Source of the DNA: an uncultured Lachnospiraceae bacterium
GTDB taxonomy: Bacteria; Bacillota; Clostridia; Lachnospirales; Lachnospiraceae
Length of the DNA stretch: 6,020 bases
Assembly (NCBI GenBank): GCA_934351765.1
Contig: CAKRJM010000131.1
Coordinates: 1-6,020, forward strand
Direction: 5' to 3'
A program made the translations under genes and the position numbers. The notes under the pieces were generated by a model, which saw only the letters and a program-made list of their open reading frames with translations, was not told the origin of the DNA and did not search any database. This document shows, in pieces, positions 1 to 5,803 of this stretch (the stretch's first letter is position 1; every line of letters begins with the position of its first letter).

Positions 1-277
1 CACCAAGTGCACACATCGTCTGAACCAGAAATCCTTTATCCAGGATTGCAACACGTTCAATCTTATCAGGAAGTTCTACTTCTTCCCCCCTCATATCTAC
101 GATCGTCCGTTTCTCTCTCTGTTCTTTTGTTTCCCGTTCTTCCGTGGCAGCTGCTTCTGTAGTCGTCTGTTTTTCTGCTGCTGTCTGCTCCGTTTCCGTC
201 GCCGCCTTTTTTCCACCGCAGGCACTTAACGAAAATGCCATTACTGCGGCTAAAACCATTCCCATAATTTTTTTCAT
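1..277 (-). CDS. ABC transporter solute-binding lipoprotein, N-terminal part (partial at window edge)
   Basis: Ninety-two codons are visible, read from the ATG at 277-275 to the left edge. The start MKKIMGMVLAAVMAFSLSAC is a classic lipoprotein signal peptide: two lysines, a hydrophobic stretch, and lipobox LSAC (residues 17-20), with Cys20 as the lipidated residue. Residues 21-57 are a low-complexity Thr/Glu/Ala/Lys linker, the usual tether to the membrane. From residue 58 the chain reads RTIVDMRGEEVELPDKIERV and then AILDKGF, which is the start of the Peripla_BP_2 fold (iron-siderophore, haem, cobalamin or metal binding). By family knowledge the protein would deliver such a ligand to a FecCD-type permease, probably encoded further left. 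The start is supported by AAGGA about 11 bases upstream (and AAGGAG at 295-300). It is transcribed divergently from the CsoR-family repressor behind a mirrored operator and promoter, so it is likely in that regulon. The ligand cannot be told from this fragment. Confidence 0.85.
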   Translation of the reverse strand, partial: MKKIMGMVLAAVMAFSLSACGGKKAATETEQTAAEKQTTTEAAATEERETKEQREKRTIVDMRGEEVELPDKIERVAILDKGFLVQTMCALG

Positions 278-313
278 TGTACTTGAATTCCTTTCTCCTT
301 TGTTAGTCCGAAT

Positions 314-342
314 AGCTTACCACAACTGTCTTTCTTCCACAA
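314..342 (-). promoter_or_regulatory. Promoter of the solute-binding lipoprotein gene
   Basis: On the minus strand TTGTGG (342-337) is followed after 17 bases by TAAGCT (319-314). A TG one base before the -10 makes it an extended -10 promoter. Neither hexamer is strong alone. However, the layout (operator, one base, -35, 17 bp, TGn, -10) is identical to that of the opposing promoter, which supports the call. The predicted transcript starts near 307, leaving a leader of about 30 bases that holds the ribosome binding site. Confidence 0.6.
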
Positions 343-343
343 A

Positions 344-360
344 CTCCCCCGGGGGTTATA
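344..360 (-). promoter_or_regulatory. Operator 1, G/C-tract palindrome, probable CsoR-family site
   Basis: Read on the minus strand this is TATAACCCCCGGGGGAG. Its C5G5 core is a perfect palindrome in an AT flank, like the G/C-tract sites known for CsoR/RcnR-family repressors. It matches operator 2 at 16 of 17 positions in inverted orientation and ends one base upstream of the -35 box of the lipoprotein promoter. Binding by the adjacent repressor is inferred. Confidence 0.7.
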
Positions 361-418
361 TTCTTCAAAGTTTTCTGTTACGCCTGTTTTTTCTTTCCAT
401 TTTATTTTTCTGCCATTT

Positions 419-435
419 TATAACCCCCCGGGGAG
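419..435 (+). promoter_or_regulatory. Operator 2, G/C-tract palindrome, probable CsoR-family site
   Basis: TATAACCCCCCGGGGAG has a C6G4 core and is the inverted near-copy of operator 1. The C/G boundaries of the two sites are 79 bp apart, with a T-rich spacer between them. This one abuts the -35 of the repressor's own promoter with one base between, so autoregulation is expected. Confidence 0.7.
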
Positions 436-436
436 C

Positions 437-465
437 TTGCCGGACGTTTTTTCTTTTGCTATGAT
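437..465 (+). promoter_or_regulatory. Promoter of the CsoR-family repressor operon
   Basis: TTGCCG (437-442), 17-bp spacer, then TATGAT (460-465), with TG at 457-458 giving a TGnTATGAT extended -10. Transcription should begin near 472, leaving a leader of about 97 bases before the repressor start. The upstream operator touches the -35 region. Confidence 0.8.
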
Positions 466-506
466 ACAGACATGACCGCGGAACACATACCGCAGCAGGA
501 CAATGG

Positions 507-547
507 GATCCCCCGGAAACAGCTGGTTCCTGTTTCTCTGCCGGATC
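507..547 (+). other. Hairpin in the leader of the repressor mRNA
   Basis: GAAACAG (516-522) pairs with CTGTTTC (530-536) around a 7-base loop. An outer GATCC (507-511) can pair with GGATC (543-547) across a 4/6-base internal loop. The hairpin ends 5 bases before the AAAGGGG ribosome binding site. No T-run follows, so it is not a terminator; it may only stabilise the leader or modulate translation. Confidence 0.35.
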
Positions 548-568
548 TTTAGAAAGGGGCGATGGTAC

Positions 569-868
569 ATGACAGAAGGAACCTCACACGGTCATCATGG
601 CCACGTTCATGATCCGGCTGAAAAACGGCGTCAGATCAACCGGCTGGCCCGGATCATCGGTCATCTGGAATATGTCAAACGGATGTTAAATAACGATGAA
701 GACTGCTCCGCAGTTCTCATGCAGATTGCTGCTTCCCGGTCTGCGCTGAACGGTCTCGGAAAAGAGATCATCAATGATCATATTTCTCACTGCATTGCCC
801 ATGCTCTGGAGGACGGCGATACCAGTGCAATTGAAGAATTCCAGAAAGCGATCCAGAAATATATTTAA
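569..868 (+). CDS. CsoR/RcnR/InrS-family metal-sensing transcriptional repressor
   Basis: A 99-residue, all-helical DUF156-family regulator of normal length. Such proteins form disc-like tetramers that bind G/C-tract operators and release DNA when the effector binds. The family metal-site residues are visible as His14, Cys46, His71 and Cys75. The 25- and 4-residue spacings of the last three match the Cys-His-Cys site of copper CsoR. His14, 32 residues before Cys46, fits the fourth ligand described for nickel/cobalt sensors (RcnR, InrS). The tail at residues 7-14 adds four more histidines. The start was chosen at 569 because AGGGG (555-559) lies 9 bases upstream. An in-frame ATG at 503 would add 22 residues without a good site and with no resemblance to the family. 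The gene is first in an operon with the next gene, and its promoter carries a likely own operator. Metal specificity (Ni, Co or Cu) is not decided by sequence. Confidence 0.9.
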   Translation: MTEGTSHGHHGHVHDPAEKRRQINRLARIIGHLEYVKRMLNNDEDCSAVLMQIAASRSALNGLGKEIINDHISHCIAHALEDGDTSAIEEFQKAIQKYI

Positions 869-873
869 GGAGG
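867..873 (+). promoter_or_regulatory. Ribosome binding site overlapping the repressor stop codon
   Basis: AAGGAGG uses the last two bases of the repressor's TAA stop and sits 7 bases before the ATG at 881. It shows tight coupling of the two genes and fixes the second start. Confidence 0.85.
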
Positions 874-880
874 ATTCCCG

Positions 881-1321
881 ATGCCGTCAGAACCGTTTAA
901 TCCGTGGAAAAATTTTGATGAATTTGATCCGAAACAGTTTTCCGGCCAAAGCAGTGAATTAATGCAGTGGCCCATCAAGCTCTGGAAAGCACCAGTGGTG
1001 TCTCCGTATTATCATGGAGCTCATCTTCTGATCGCAGCCGACTGTACGGCCTTTGCCTGTCCGGACTTTCATAAGCATTACAGTCGCGGAAAGCTTACGT
1101 TGATCTGCTGTCCGGAGGCGGACTTCGATATTATGACTAACTTGAGCCGCATTCTGGAGCATAACGATATTAAAAGTATTACCATTGTCAAAACCGAAAA
1201 AAGCTGCTGCAAGGATCTTCTGGAATATGTCCGGCAGGCAGTGACCTCCAGCCGTCTTCCGGTTCCGGTTCAGGTTTCAACTGTTTTCATTGATGCCGAA
1301 GACGTTACCGAAAACTTTTAG
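881..1321 (+). CDS. Cysteine-rich protein resembling the C-terminal domain of clostridial 4Fe-4S ferredoxins
   Basis: 146 residues, soluble, no signal peptide. Residues 26-33 (ELMQWPIK) and 42-80 (PYYHGAHLLIAADC, then FACPDFHKHYSRGK and LTLICCPEAD) resemble, from memory, the C-terminal half of a family of anaerobe ferredoxin-like proteins. That half typically reads QWPVQL, then LIAADCVPFAY, then a late VPCC. Here the late pair is SCC (Cys109-Cys110), preceded by NDIKSITIV (95-103). Six cysteines (55, 60, 76, 77, 109, 110) and His64/His66 are candidates for metal or cluster binding. The N-terminal CxxCxxCxxxCP cluster motif of full-length relatives is absent, and the start is fixed by a strong ribosome binding site, so this is a stand-alone domain rather than a visible truncation. 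It lies 12 bases after the repressor in the same operon, so its level should follow the repressor's signal. Biochemical role unknown; a redox or metal-handling partner is inference. Confidence 0.7.
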   Translation: MPSEPFNPWKNFDEFDPKQFSGQSSELMQWPIKLWKAPVVSPYYHGAHLLIAADCTAFACPDFHKHYSRGKLTLICCPEADFDIMTNLSRILEHNDIKSITIVKTEKSCCKDLLEYVRQAVTSSRLPVPVQVSTVFIDAEDVTENF

Positions 1322-1379
1322 GTTTTCCGGTGTTTCATACGCTGCTTCTTTATCTATTTACTTGTTATATACCTCCGAT

Positions 1380-1429
1380 AAAACGGAAATCACAGTGTTT
1401 TTGGGGAAAGGCACTGCGGTTTCCGTTTT
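1380..1429. terminator. Convergent terminator hairpin
   Basis: An 18-base arm AAAACGGAAATCACAGTG (1380-1397) pairs with CACTGCGGTTTCCGTTTT (1412-1429), with one wobble and one mismatch around a 14-base loop. The A-rich foot on one side and T-rich foot on the other give a short T tail on either strand. It sits 58 bases after the plus-strand operon and 40 bases after the minus-strand ATPase, so it probably ends both transcripts. Confidence 0.65.
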
Positions 1430-1469
1430 GCCTTTCTTCCGTCTTTTGATACTTGTGATCATGTTTCCT

Positions 1470-4049
1470 TTATTTTTCTATCCCGTTTATCGTACCTTTT
1501 CTGCCGATCAGCAGCAGCTCATGAGCCAGAAGGGGCATCGCGGAGAGCGTCAATAGCATTCCCCACTCCCTTCCTTCCAGATGCACAGTTCCGAACAGTC
1601 CGATAAATACCGGGATCTCGGTCACCAGAAGCTGCATCAGGATTCCCAGTCCGAAGGAAAGGAGCATCAGCCGGTTTGCCAGATGGTTCATGCAAAAGAC
1701 CGAGGTTTCGGTATCGCGCATGCCGACTGCATGAAACAGCTGGGACATGCCGAGTACCGTAAAGGCATAGGTCTGGCTTTTTGTCAGAAGCTGTGGATCG
1801 GAAAGAGCCACCCGGATCCGTTCCGTGGAAAGCGGCTGTCCCGCCGCGAGAAGCTGCCCGATGGGGATCTGCAAAAACGCCGTCAGACTGATCAGCGCAA
1901 TGAGGATTCCGTAAAAAATCGTGCAGGAGCCCCCGCCTCCTGCAAACAGACTTTCCGATTCCGGCCTGGGCGGCCGCTCCATATAGCGCTGCTTCCGGTT
2001 CACATCAACTCCGAGAGCCAGGGCCGGGAGGGAATCCGTGATCAGATTGATCCACAGGATATGACTTGGCTTCAGTGGGGACGGAAGGATCAGAAGAAAG
2101 GCGGCCATCATGGTCAGGATCTCCCCAAAATTGGAGGACAGAAGAAAAATAACCGATTTTCGGATATTTTCATAAATTCCCCTGCCCAGGGCAATGGCTT
2201 TCTCAATGGTCGAGAAGTTGTCATCTGTCAGAACCAGGTCTGCCGCATTTCTTGCTACATCCGTTCCGCCGCGCCCCATGGCGACACCCACATCGGCTGC
2301 CTGCAGCGAGGGGGCATCATTCACGCCGTCACCGGTCATGGCCACCGTTTCGCCGCTTTGCTTCAGTGCCTTTACGATCCGGACCTTATGCTCCGGCGAC
2401 ACATGAGCAAAAACCCGGATCCCCGGAAGCGCCCGCAGAAAAGCTTCCTCATCCATGAGCGACAACGCTTCACCCGAAAGACACTCCCGCCGCTCTCCGG
2501 CGATTCCCAGTTTCTTTGCGAGGGCAAAGGCCGTATCCTCTCTGTCACCGGTGATCATCACAGTCCGCACGCCGGCATTCCGAAAGGTTTCCACGGCCGG
2601 AGCCGCCTCCGGGCGGAGCGGATCCTCCATACCGGCAAAGCCTAAAAAGGTCAGTTCCCGTTCCACAAAAACAGTCCCGTTATTCGTACTGTTTTCCATT
2701 TTCTTTAAGTCGCTGTTTTCTTTCATGGCCAGTGCCAGAACACGCAGTCCATCCCCGGTAAATGCCTGCAGTTCCTTTTTTAACCGGATCCGTTCTGCTT
2801 CCCGAAGCGGCAGCCTCCGTCCGTCCCGCAGGATTCCGGTACAGCAGGCCAGCACCTCGTCCGGCGATCCTTTGGTATAACCGATAAACATTTCGCCCCG
2901 CCTGTGAATGGTCGTCATGCACTTTCTTCCGGAATCAAAGGCGATTTCCCCGCATCTTGGATACCGCCGCTCCAGTTCATGACGGTACAGTCCGAAACCG
3001 GCCGCCAGATCAAGAAGCGCCAGCTCCGTCGGATCTCCGATCCTGGACGCTTTCGTTAATTCCCCGTCATTGCATAAGGCAATACACTGCAGGAATTCCC
3101 GGTTTTCTCCTCTGGAAAGCTGCTCAGGCTCCATGCACCTTCCGTCCGTAAAGCAGCGCACCACCGTCATTTTATTCTCTGTCAAAGTTCCCGTCTTATC
3201 TGAACAGACCACACTCACACACCCCAGCGTCTCCACACTGGGAAGCCGACGCACAATAGCTCCGGCCTTTGCCATGCGTGACACGCTGAGTGCCAGCACC
3301 ATGGTTACCACTGCCGGAAGTCCCTCCGGAACTACCGCCACAGCTAACGATATGGCAGTCAGAAACATTTCCGGAAGATTCCGTCTCTGGATCACTGCCA
3401 GAAGAAACAACAGTGCACAAAGTCCCAGAGATGCCAGACTCAGATACGTTCCAAGCTCTGCCAGCCGCTTCTGAAGCGGCGTCTGCGGTGCCGATCCCGT
3501 CCGAAGCATTCCGGCGATCCGGCCGATCCGCGTATTCATGCCGATGGCTGTCACCACACCAAGACCACGTCCGGCCGTCACCGTTGTGGACATATAGGCC
3601 CGGTTTTCACGCTTCCGATCCTTTTCCACCGGAACAGATTCTCCCGTAAGGGCAGATTCCTCAATTTTTAATCCCACTGCCTCCAAAAGCTTCAGGTCCG
3701 CCGGAACCCTGCATCCGGCCTCCAGAACTACCACATCGCCCGGGATCAGCTCTGCCGCATCCATTTCCCGGATTTCTTCCCCGACCTTCACCAGCGCACG
3801 TGGACTGGCCATCTGCTTCAATGCTTCCAGGGCACGGGCCGCTTTCCCTTCCTGGATCACACCGACCACCGCATTGACTCCGATCACCGCCGCAATGATT
3901 GCCGTGTCGCCATACTCCCCCAGAAAAAACGAAACCGCCGCCGCACCCATCAGGACATACAGAAGCGGATCACAGACCTGCCGAAACAGCCGCAAAACAA
4001 GCGGCTTTCGTTTCTCCTCCCGCAGTACATTCTCCCCTCTCTGTTCCAC
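1470..4049 (-). CDS. P2-type Ca2+-transporting ATPase
   Basis: 859 residues; an ATP-driven cation pump of the SERCA/PMR1-like P2 group in the plasma membrane, expected to export Ca2+. The A-domain has TGES (135-138) and TM4 has PEGLP (241-245). The P-domain has DKTGT (phospho-acceptor Asp284), the nucleotide domain KGSP (393-396), and the hinge TGDREDT (500-506) and TGDGVND (572-578). TM5 carries SSNFGE (Asn640, Glu643) and TM6 WINLITD (Asn668, Thr671, Asp672), matching SERCA Asn768, Glu771, Asn796, Thr799 and Asp800. In TM8 the SERCA Glu908 position appears to be Gln770. The GTG start is set by AGGAGG 8 bases upstream (4063-4058). An in-frame TAG lies 13 codons above it, with no other usable start between. 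The usual N-terminal segment is therefore cut to its last part (RGENVL). The gene is single and convergent with the repressor operon. Regulation is not visible. Confidence 0.93.
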   Translation of the reverse strand: MEQRGENVLREEKRKPLVLRLFRQVCDPLLYVLMGAAAVSFFLGEYGDTAIIAAVIGVNAVVGVIQEGKAARALEALKQMASPRALVKVGEEIREMDAAELIPGDVVVLEAGCRVPADLKLLEAVGLKIEESALTGESVPVEKDRKRENRAYMSTTVTAGRGLGVVTAIGMNTRIGRIAGMLRTGSAPQTPLQKRLAELGTYLSLASLGLCALLFLLAVIQRRNLPEMFLTAISLAVAVVPEGLPAVVTMVLALSVSRMAKAGAIVRRLPSVETLGCVSVVCSDKTGTLTENKMTVVRCFTDGRCMEPEQLSRGENREFLQCIALCNDGELTKASRIGDPTELALLDLAAGFGLYRHELERRYPRCGEIAFDSGRKCMTTIHRRGEMFIGYTKGSPDEVLACCTGILRDGRRLPLREAERIRLKKELQAFTGDGLRVLALAMKENSDLKKMENSTNNGTVFVERELTFLGFAGMEDPLRPEAAPAVETFRNAGVRTVMITGDREDTAFALAKKLGIAGERRECLSGEALSLMDEEAFLRALPGIRVFAHVSPEHKVRIVKALKQSGETVAMTGDGVNDAPSLQAADVGVAMGRGGTDVARNAADLVLTDDNFSTIEKAIALGRGIYENIRKSVIFLLSSNFGEILTMMAAFLLILPSPLKPSHILWINLITDSLPALALGVDVNRKQRYMERPPRPESESLFAGGGGSCTIFYGILIALISLTAFLQIPIGQLLAAGQPLSTERIRVALSDPQLLTKSQTYAFTVLGMSQLFHAVGMRDTETSVFCMNHLANRLMLLSFGLGILMQLLVTEIPVFIGLFGTVHLEGREWGMLLTLSAMPLLAHELLLIGRKGTINGIEK

Positions 4050-4057
4050 AGCCGTAT

Positions 4058-4067
4058 CCTCCTCCCT
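4058..4067 (-). promoter_or_regulatory. Ribosome binding site that decides the GTG start of the ATPase
   Basis: On the minus strand AGGGAGGAGG ends 8 bases before the GTG at 4049-4047. No ATG in the right frame lies nearby; the ATG upstream (complement of 4074-4076) is in another frame. The GTG is therefore the credible start. Confidence 0.8.
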
Positions 4068-4097
4068 GCCAGCCCATCGCCGCCCCTAAAGAATATG

Positions 4098-4126
4098 AGG
4101 ACAGGAGAAGATTTATGTGTTATACT
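4098..4126 (+). promoter_or_regulatory. Extended -10 promoter for the cloverleaf leader and esterase
   Basis: AGGACA (4098-4103, four of six -35 matches), 17-bp spacer, TATACT (4121-4126), with TG at 4118-4119 forming TGTTATACT. The predicted start near 4131-4134 coincides with the first bases of the outer stem of the structured element that follows. Confidence 0.65.
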
Positions 4127-4130
4127 ACAA

Positions 4131-4253
4131 GCAGTGCCATACGAAGCATATGTTTCATGGCATGTTTGCATAAGCCATTGAACATATGCTTCGTATGATA
4201 GGGCGACAGCCCTCAGCGAAAAAATCAGAATGATTTTTGAGCTGGCGCACTGC
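4131..4253 (+). ncRNA. Predicted four-way-junction (cloverleaf) structured element, leader RNA or mobile repeat
   Basis: Outer stem: GCAGTGC (4131-4137) pairs perfectly with GCACTGC (4247-4253). Arm A: 17 perfect pairs, 4138-4154 with 4181-4197, extended by 4157-4161 with 4174-4178, and a 12-base loop. Arm B: AGGGC (4200-4204), loop GACA, GCCCT (4209-4213). Arm C: CAGC (4214-4217) with GCTG (4241-4244), then opposed GA/GA, then AAAAATCA (4220-4227) with TGATTTTT (4231-4238) around a GAA loop. Only two unpaired bases lie between arms A and B, none between B and C, and two before the closing stem. The opposed GA steps could form tandem sheared G-A pairs, an RNA-type motif. It starts at the predicted transcription start and ends 40 bases before the esterase gene. 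It has no T-run after it, so it is not a plain terminator. It matches no RNA class I recognise. A miniature transposable repeat is the main alternative; no clear flanking target duplication is seen. Confidence 0.5.
4138..4197. repeat. Long inverted repeat (arm A of the cloverleaf)
   Basis: CATACGAAGCATATGTT (4138-4154) is repeated in perfect inversion at 4181-4197, with 26 bases between the arms, of which ten more can pair. It is symmetric in DNA, so it could also act as a cruciform or a protein-binding site upstream of the divergent ATPase. Confidence 0.85.
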
Positions 4254-4293
4254 ATTATTCAAAACAATAGATTTCCAGAAGGGAGTTGTTTTT

Positions 4294-5184
4294 ATGCCGA
4301 GCATTCTCAGCAACCTTTCCTATCAATATAAACTTCGTACCAACGCGAAGGATGATTTAAAGACTCAGCTTTCCCGCTCCAATCACGGCGATCCCCGCTA
4401 CATGACACCGCCGGAAGCTTTCCGTAAAAGATATACGGTCGAAGCAGATTCCTGTCTGGAACGCCCCGTCTACTATCTTGATTTTTCCAGGGCTGCCGAT
4501 GCGCCCTGCGTTCTTTATTTTCATGGCGGAGCTTTTTTGACCGGCCTCATTAAAAAGCACTGGAAGCTCTGCGATTCCATCTTAAAGGGCACCGCCTGCC
4601 CGGTGGTTGTCCCCGATTATCCCCTGATCCCGGAGCATACCTGCCTCCAGACCCTGCGGTTCTGCATGACCCTGTATGAAGATCTGATCCGCCGCTGTCC
4701 CCGTGGTGTGATCCTCATGGGCGATTCTGCCGGTGCCAACCTGGCTCTGGCTGTTGCCCAGAACGCAAAGAAGGCGGGGCTTCCCGCTCCGAAAAAATTG
4801 TTATTTCTCTCGCCCTTCCTCGATGCCACCGGGGATAATCCGGTAAAAAATGTCCTTTCCCGCCGGGATCCCATTCTGGAACCGGACGGAGGACGGGAAG
4901 CAGCGCTTCTCTATGCAGGCAGCCTGCCGCTTTCTGATCCGCGGGTCAGCCCCCTGTTCGGATCCATGCGCGGTCTGCCGCCTGTTTCCATCTGGACCGG
5001 CGACAATGACATGCTCTACGCCGACGCACTCCAGCTTCGCCAGAAGCTCCATAACGCCCACGTGCCCTACCATCTCTACACCTACCCCGGTATGGTCCAT
5101 GACTGGATGCTGGAAGCTCTTCCTGAGGCTAAAAAGGCTGTAAAACAGATCCTGTCCGAAATCCGGCTGGTTTATGAGATCTGA
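4294..5184 (+). CDS. Alpha/beta-hydrolase of the HSL (acetyl-esterase/lipase) family
   Basis: 296 residues, cytoplasmic (no signal peptide), of normal length for the family. It should hydrolyse short-chain or acetyl esters with a Ser-Asp-His triad. Oxyanion-hole motif HGGAF (77-81) follows the strand CVLYF. The nucleophile is Ser145 in GDSAG (143-147), the acid most likely Asp239 in TGDNDMLYAD, and the base His269 in GMVHDW. PVVVPDYPLIPEH (103-115) is the typical stretch after the first helix. The start at 4294 follows AAGGGAG (4279-4285) by 8 bases. An in-frame ATG at 4237 lies inside a predicted hairpin, has no ribosome binding site and adds a non-family tail. The gene stands alone, diverges from the ATPase, and has its own promoter and a long structured leader. 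The natural substrate cannot be deduced. Confidence 0.9.
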   Translation: MPSILSNLSYQYKLRTNAKDDLKTQLSRSNHGDPRYMTPPEAFRKRYTVEADSCLERPVYYLDFSRAADAPCVLYFHGGAFLTGLIKKHWKLCDSILKGTACPVVVPDYPLIPEHTCLQTLRFCMTLYEDLIRRCPRGVILMGDSAGANLALAVAQNAKKAGLPAPKKLLFLSPFLDATGDNPVKNVLSRRDPILEPDGGREAALLYAGSLPLSDPRVSPLFGSMRGLPPVSIWTGDNDMLYADALQLRQKLHNAHVPYHLYTYPGMVHDWMLEALPEAKKAVKQILSEIRLVYEI

Positions 5185-5218
5185 CATAAAAAACTTGTCC
5201 TTATACATAAAACAGGTT

Positions 5219-5255
5219 GCCCCCTCCGCTTGAACATTCATCAAACAGAGGGGGC
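5219..5255. terminator. Terminator-like hairpin between convergent genes
   Basis: GCCCCCTC (5219-5226) pairs with GAGGGGGC (5248-5255). Inside, TTGA (5230-5233) can pair with TCAA (5241-5244) around a 7-base loop. It lies 34 bases after the esterase stop and 17 bases past the end of the opposite gene. The T-runs are imperfect on both sides, so strength is uncertain. Confidence 0.6.
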
Positions 5256-5272
5256 TGTAATTATAAATGCTT

Positions 5273-5803
5273 TTACTGTTTTCTTCTTAATTCCGAATAT
5301 GAATCAAGAACTCTCAGAATATTACTTGTATGATTCCGATACACTTCTGCCGATAATTGGCGGCTCCTGATTTCTCTAATCTGCTCTCGTTCCTTGAACG
5401 CTGCCGCCATTTTCTTTTTCTGGCTGTCCTCAATACTCCTGCCTATGTATACCTGCTCCACATCTTTACAAAACCATACAAACGCAGCTTCCCGTTCCCG
5501 ACAATATTTTTCGGCATTTTTCAGAAATTCCGAATCCTTTTGACTGGTATCATAATTATCACAGTCAAAACAGTATAACAGATTGGAATGATTTGCCTTT
5601 CCGCCCGCCCGATACTGTGAAATCAGACCCGCGATCTCCCGTTCTTTCTTTTTATAATTTCCCCTTCCAGCCATATAGACCGGACTCAGCTTTACATTTG
5701 ACGAATCATACTGATAAAAATGATCCATTGTATCTTTAATATAGATCCAGTCAGACTTGCATTTCCGATCTGCCTCAACAACAAAAATAAACTGTGTTCC
5801 CAT
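5273..5803 (-). CDS. Small Toprim-like protein, probable nuclease partner of an AAA ATPase (RloB/OLD-like)
   Basis: 176 residues, no membrane segment or signal. The first strand FIFVVEAD puts Glu10 where Toprim-fold nucleases carry their invariant acid. Residues 75-85 (LLYCFDCDNYD) give the DxD pair, Asp80 and Asp82. FVWFCKDVEQVYIG (108-121) resembles the later acidic, aromatic segment found in RloB-like proteins. The C-terminal third is charged and helical, ending in HTSNILRVLDSYSELRRKQ. By family analogy it would cut or bind nucleic acid with metal ions, working with an ATPase in phage defence. Its ATG overlaps the stop of the upstream ATPase remnant by one base (TGATG), with AGGAGG 4 bases before it, so translation is likely coupled. 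The function is inference from motifs and context; the fold call is moderate and the defence role less sure. Confidence 0.6.
   Translation of the reverse strand: MGTQFIFVVEADRKCKSDWIYIKDTMDHFYQYDSSNVKLSPVYMAGRGNYKKKEREIAGLISQYRAGGKANHSNLLYCFDCDNYDTSQKDSEFLKNAEKYCREREAAFVWFCKDVEQVYIGRSIEDSQKKKMAAAFKEREQIREIRSRQLSAEVYRNHTSNILRVLDSYSELRRKQ

Noticed and set aside
144..464. Plus-strand open frame of 106 codons across the lipoprotein start and the operator region
   Set aside because: It runs antisense to a clear lipoprotein signal sequence and through both operators and both promoters, and it has no ribosome binding site.
503..568. N-terminal extension of 22 residues on the CsoR-family repressor
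   Set aside because: The in-frame ATG at 503 lacks a well-placed ribosome binding site, and the added residues overlap the leader hairpin and do not resemble the family. The ATG at 569 has AGGGG 9 bases upstream.
1290..1556. Small hydrophobic open frame between the repressor operon and the ATPase end
   Set aside because: It overlaps the end of the cysteine-rich gene, passes through the terminator hairpin and runs antisense into the ATPase 3' end. No ribosome binding site is seen at its start.
1581..2645. Long plus-strand open frame of 354 codons opposite the ATPase
   Set aside because: It lies wholly antisense to a P-type ATPase with every catalytic motif intact. Its translation is rich in Arg/Gln/His/Gly with no domain, as expected from a mirrored GC-rich coding strand.
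569..4049. Idea that the CsoR-family repressor controls the P-type ATPase, as in copper resistance operons
   Set aside because: The ATPase is a P2 calcium type without the CPC motif or heavy-metal domains, is transcribed convergently, and has no G/C-tract operator upstream of its start.
4138..4197. Recombinase site resembling loxP, since CTTCGTAT and ATACGAAG occur as inverted arms
   Set aside because: Only eight bases per arm resemble loxP, the spacer is 26 rather than 8 bases, and no recombinase gene is near. The pairing is better explained as arm A of the cloverleaf.
4237..4293. Earlier start for the esterase at 4237
   Set aside because: That ATG (4237 onward) lies in arm C of the predicted structure, has no ribosome binding site, and adds residues unlike the family; 4294 has AAGGGAG 8 bases upstream.
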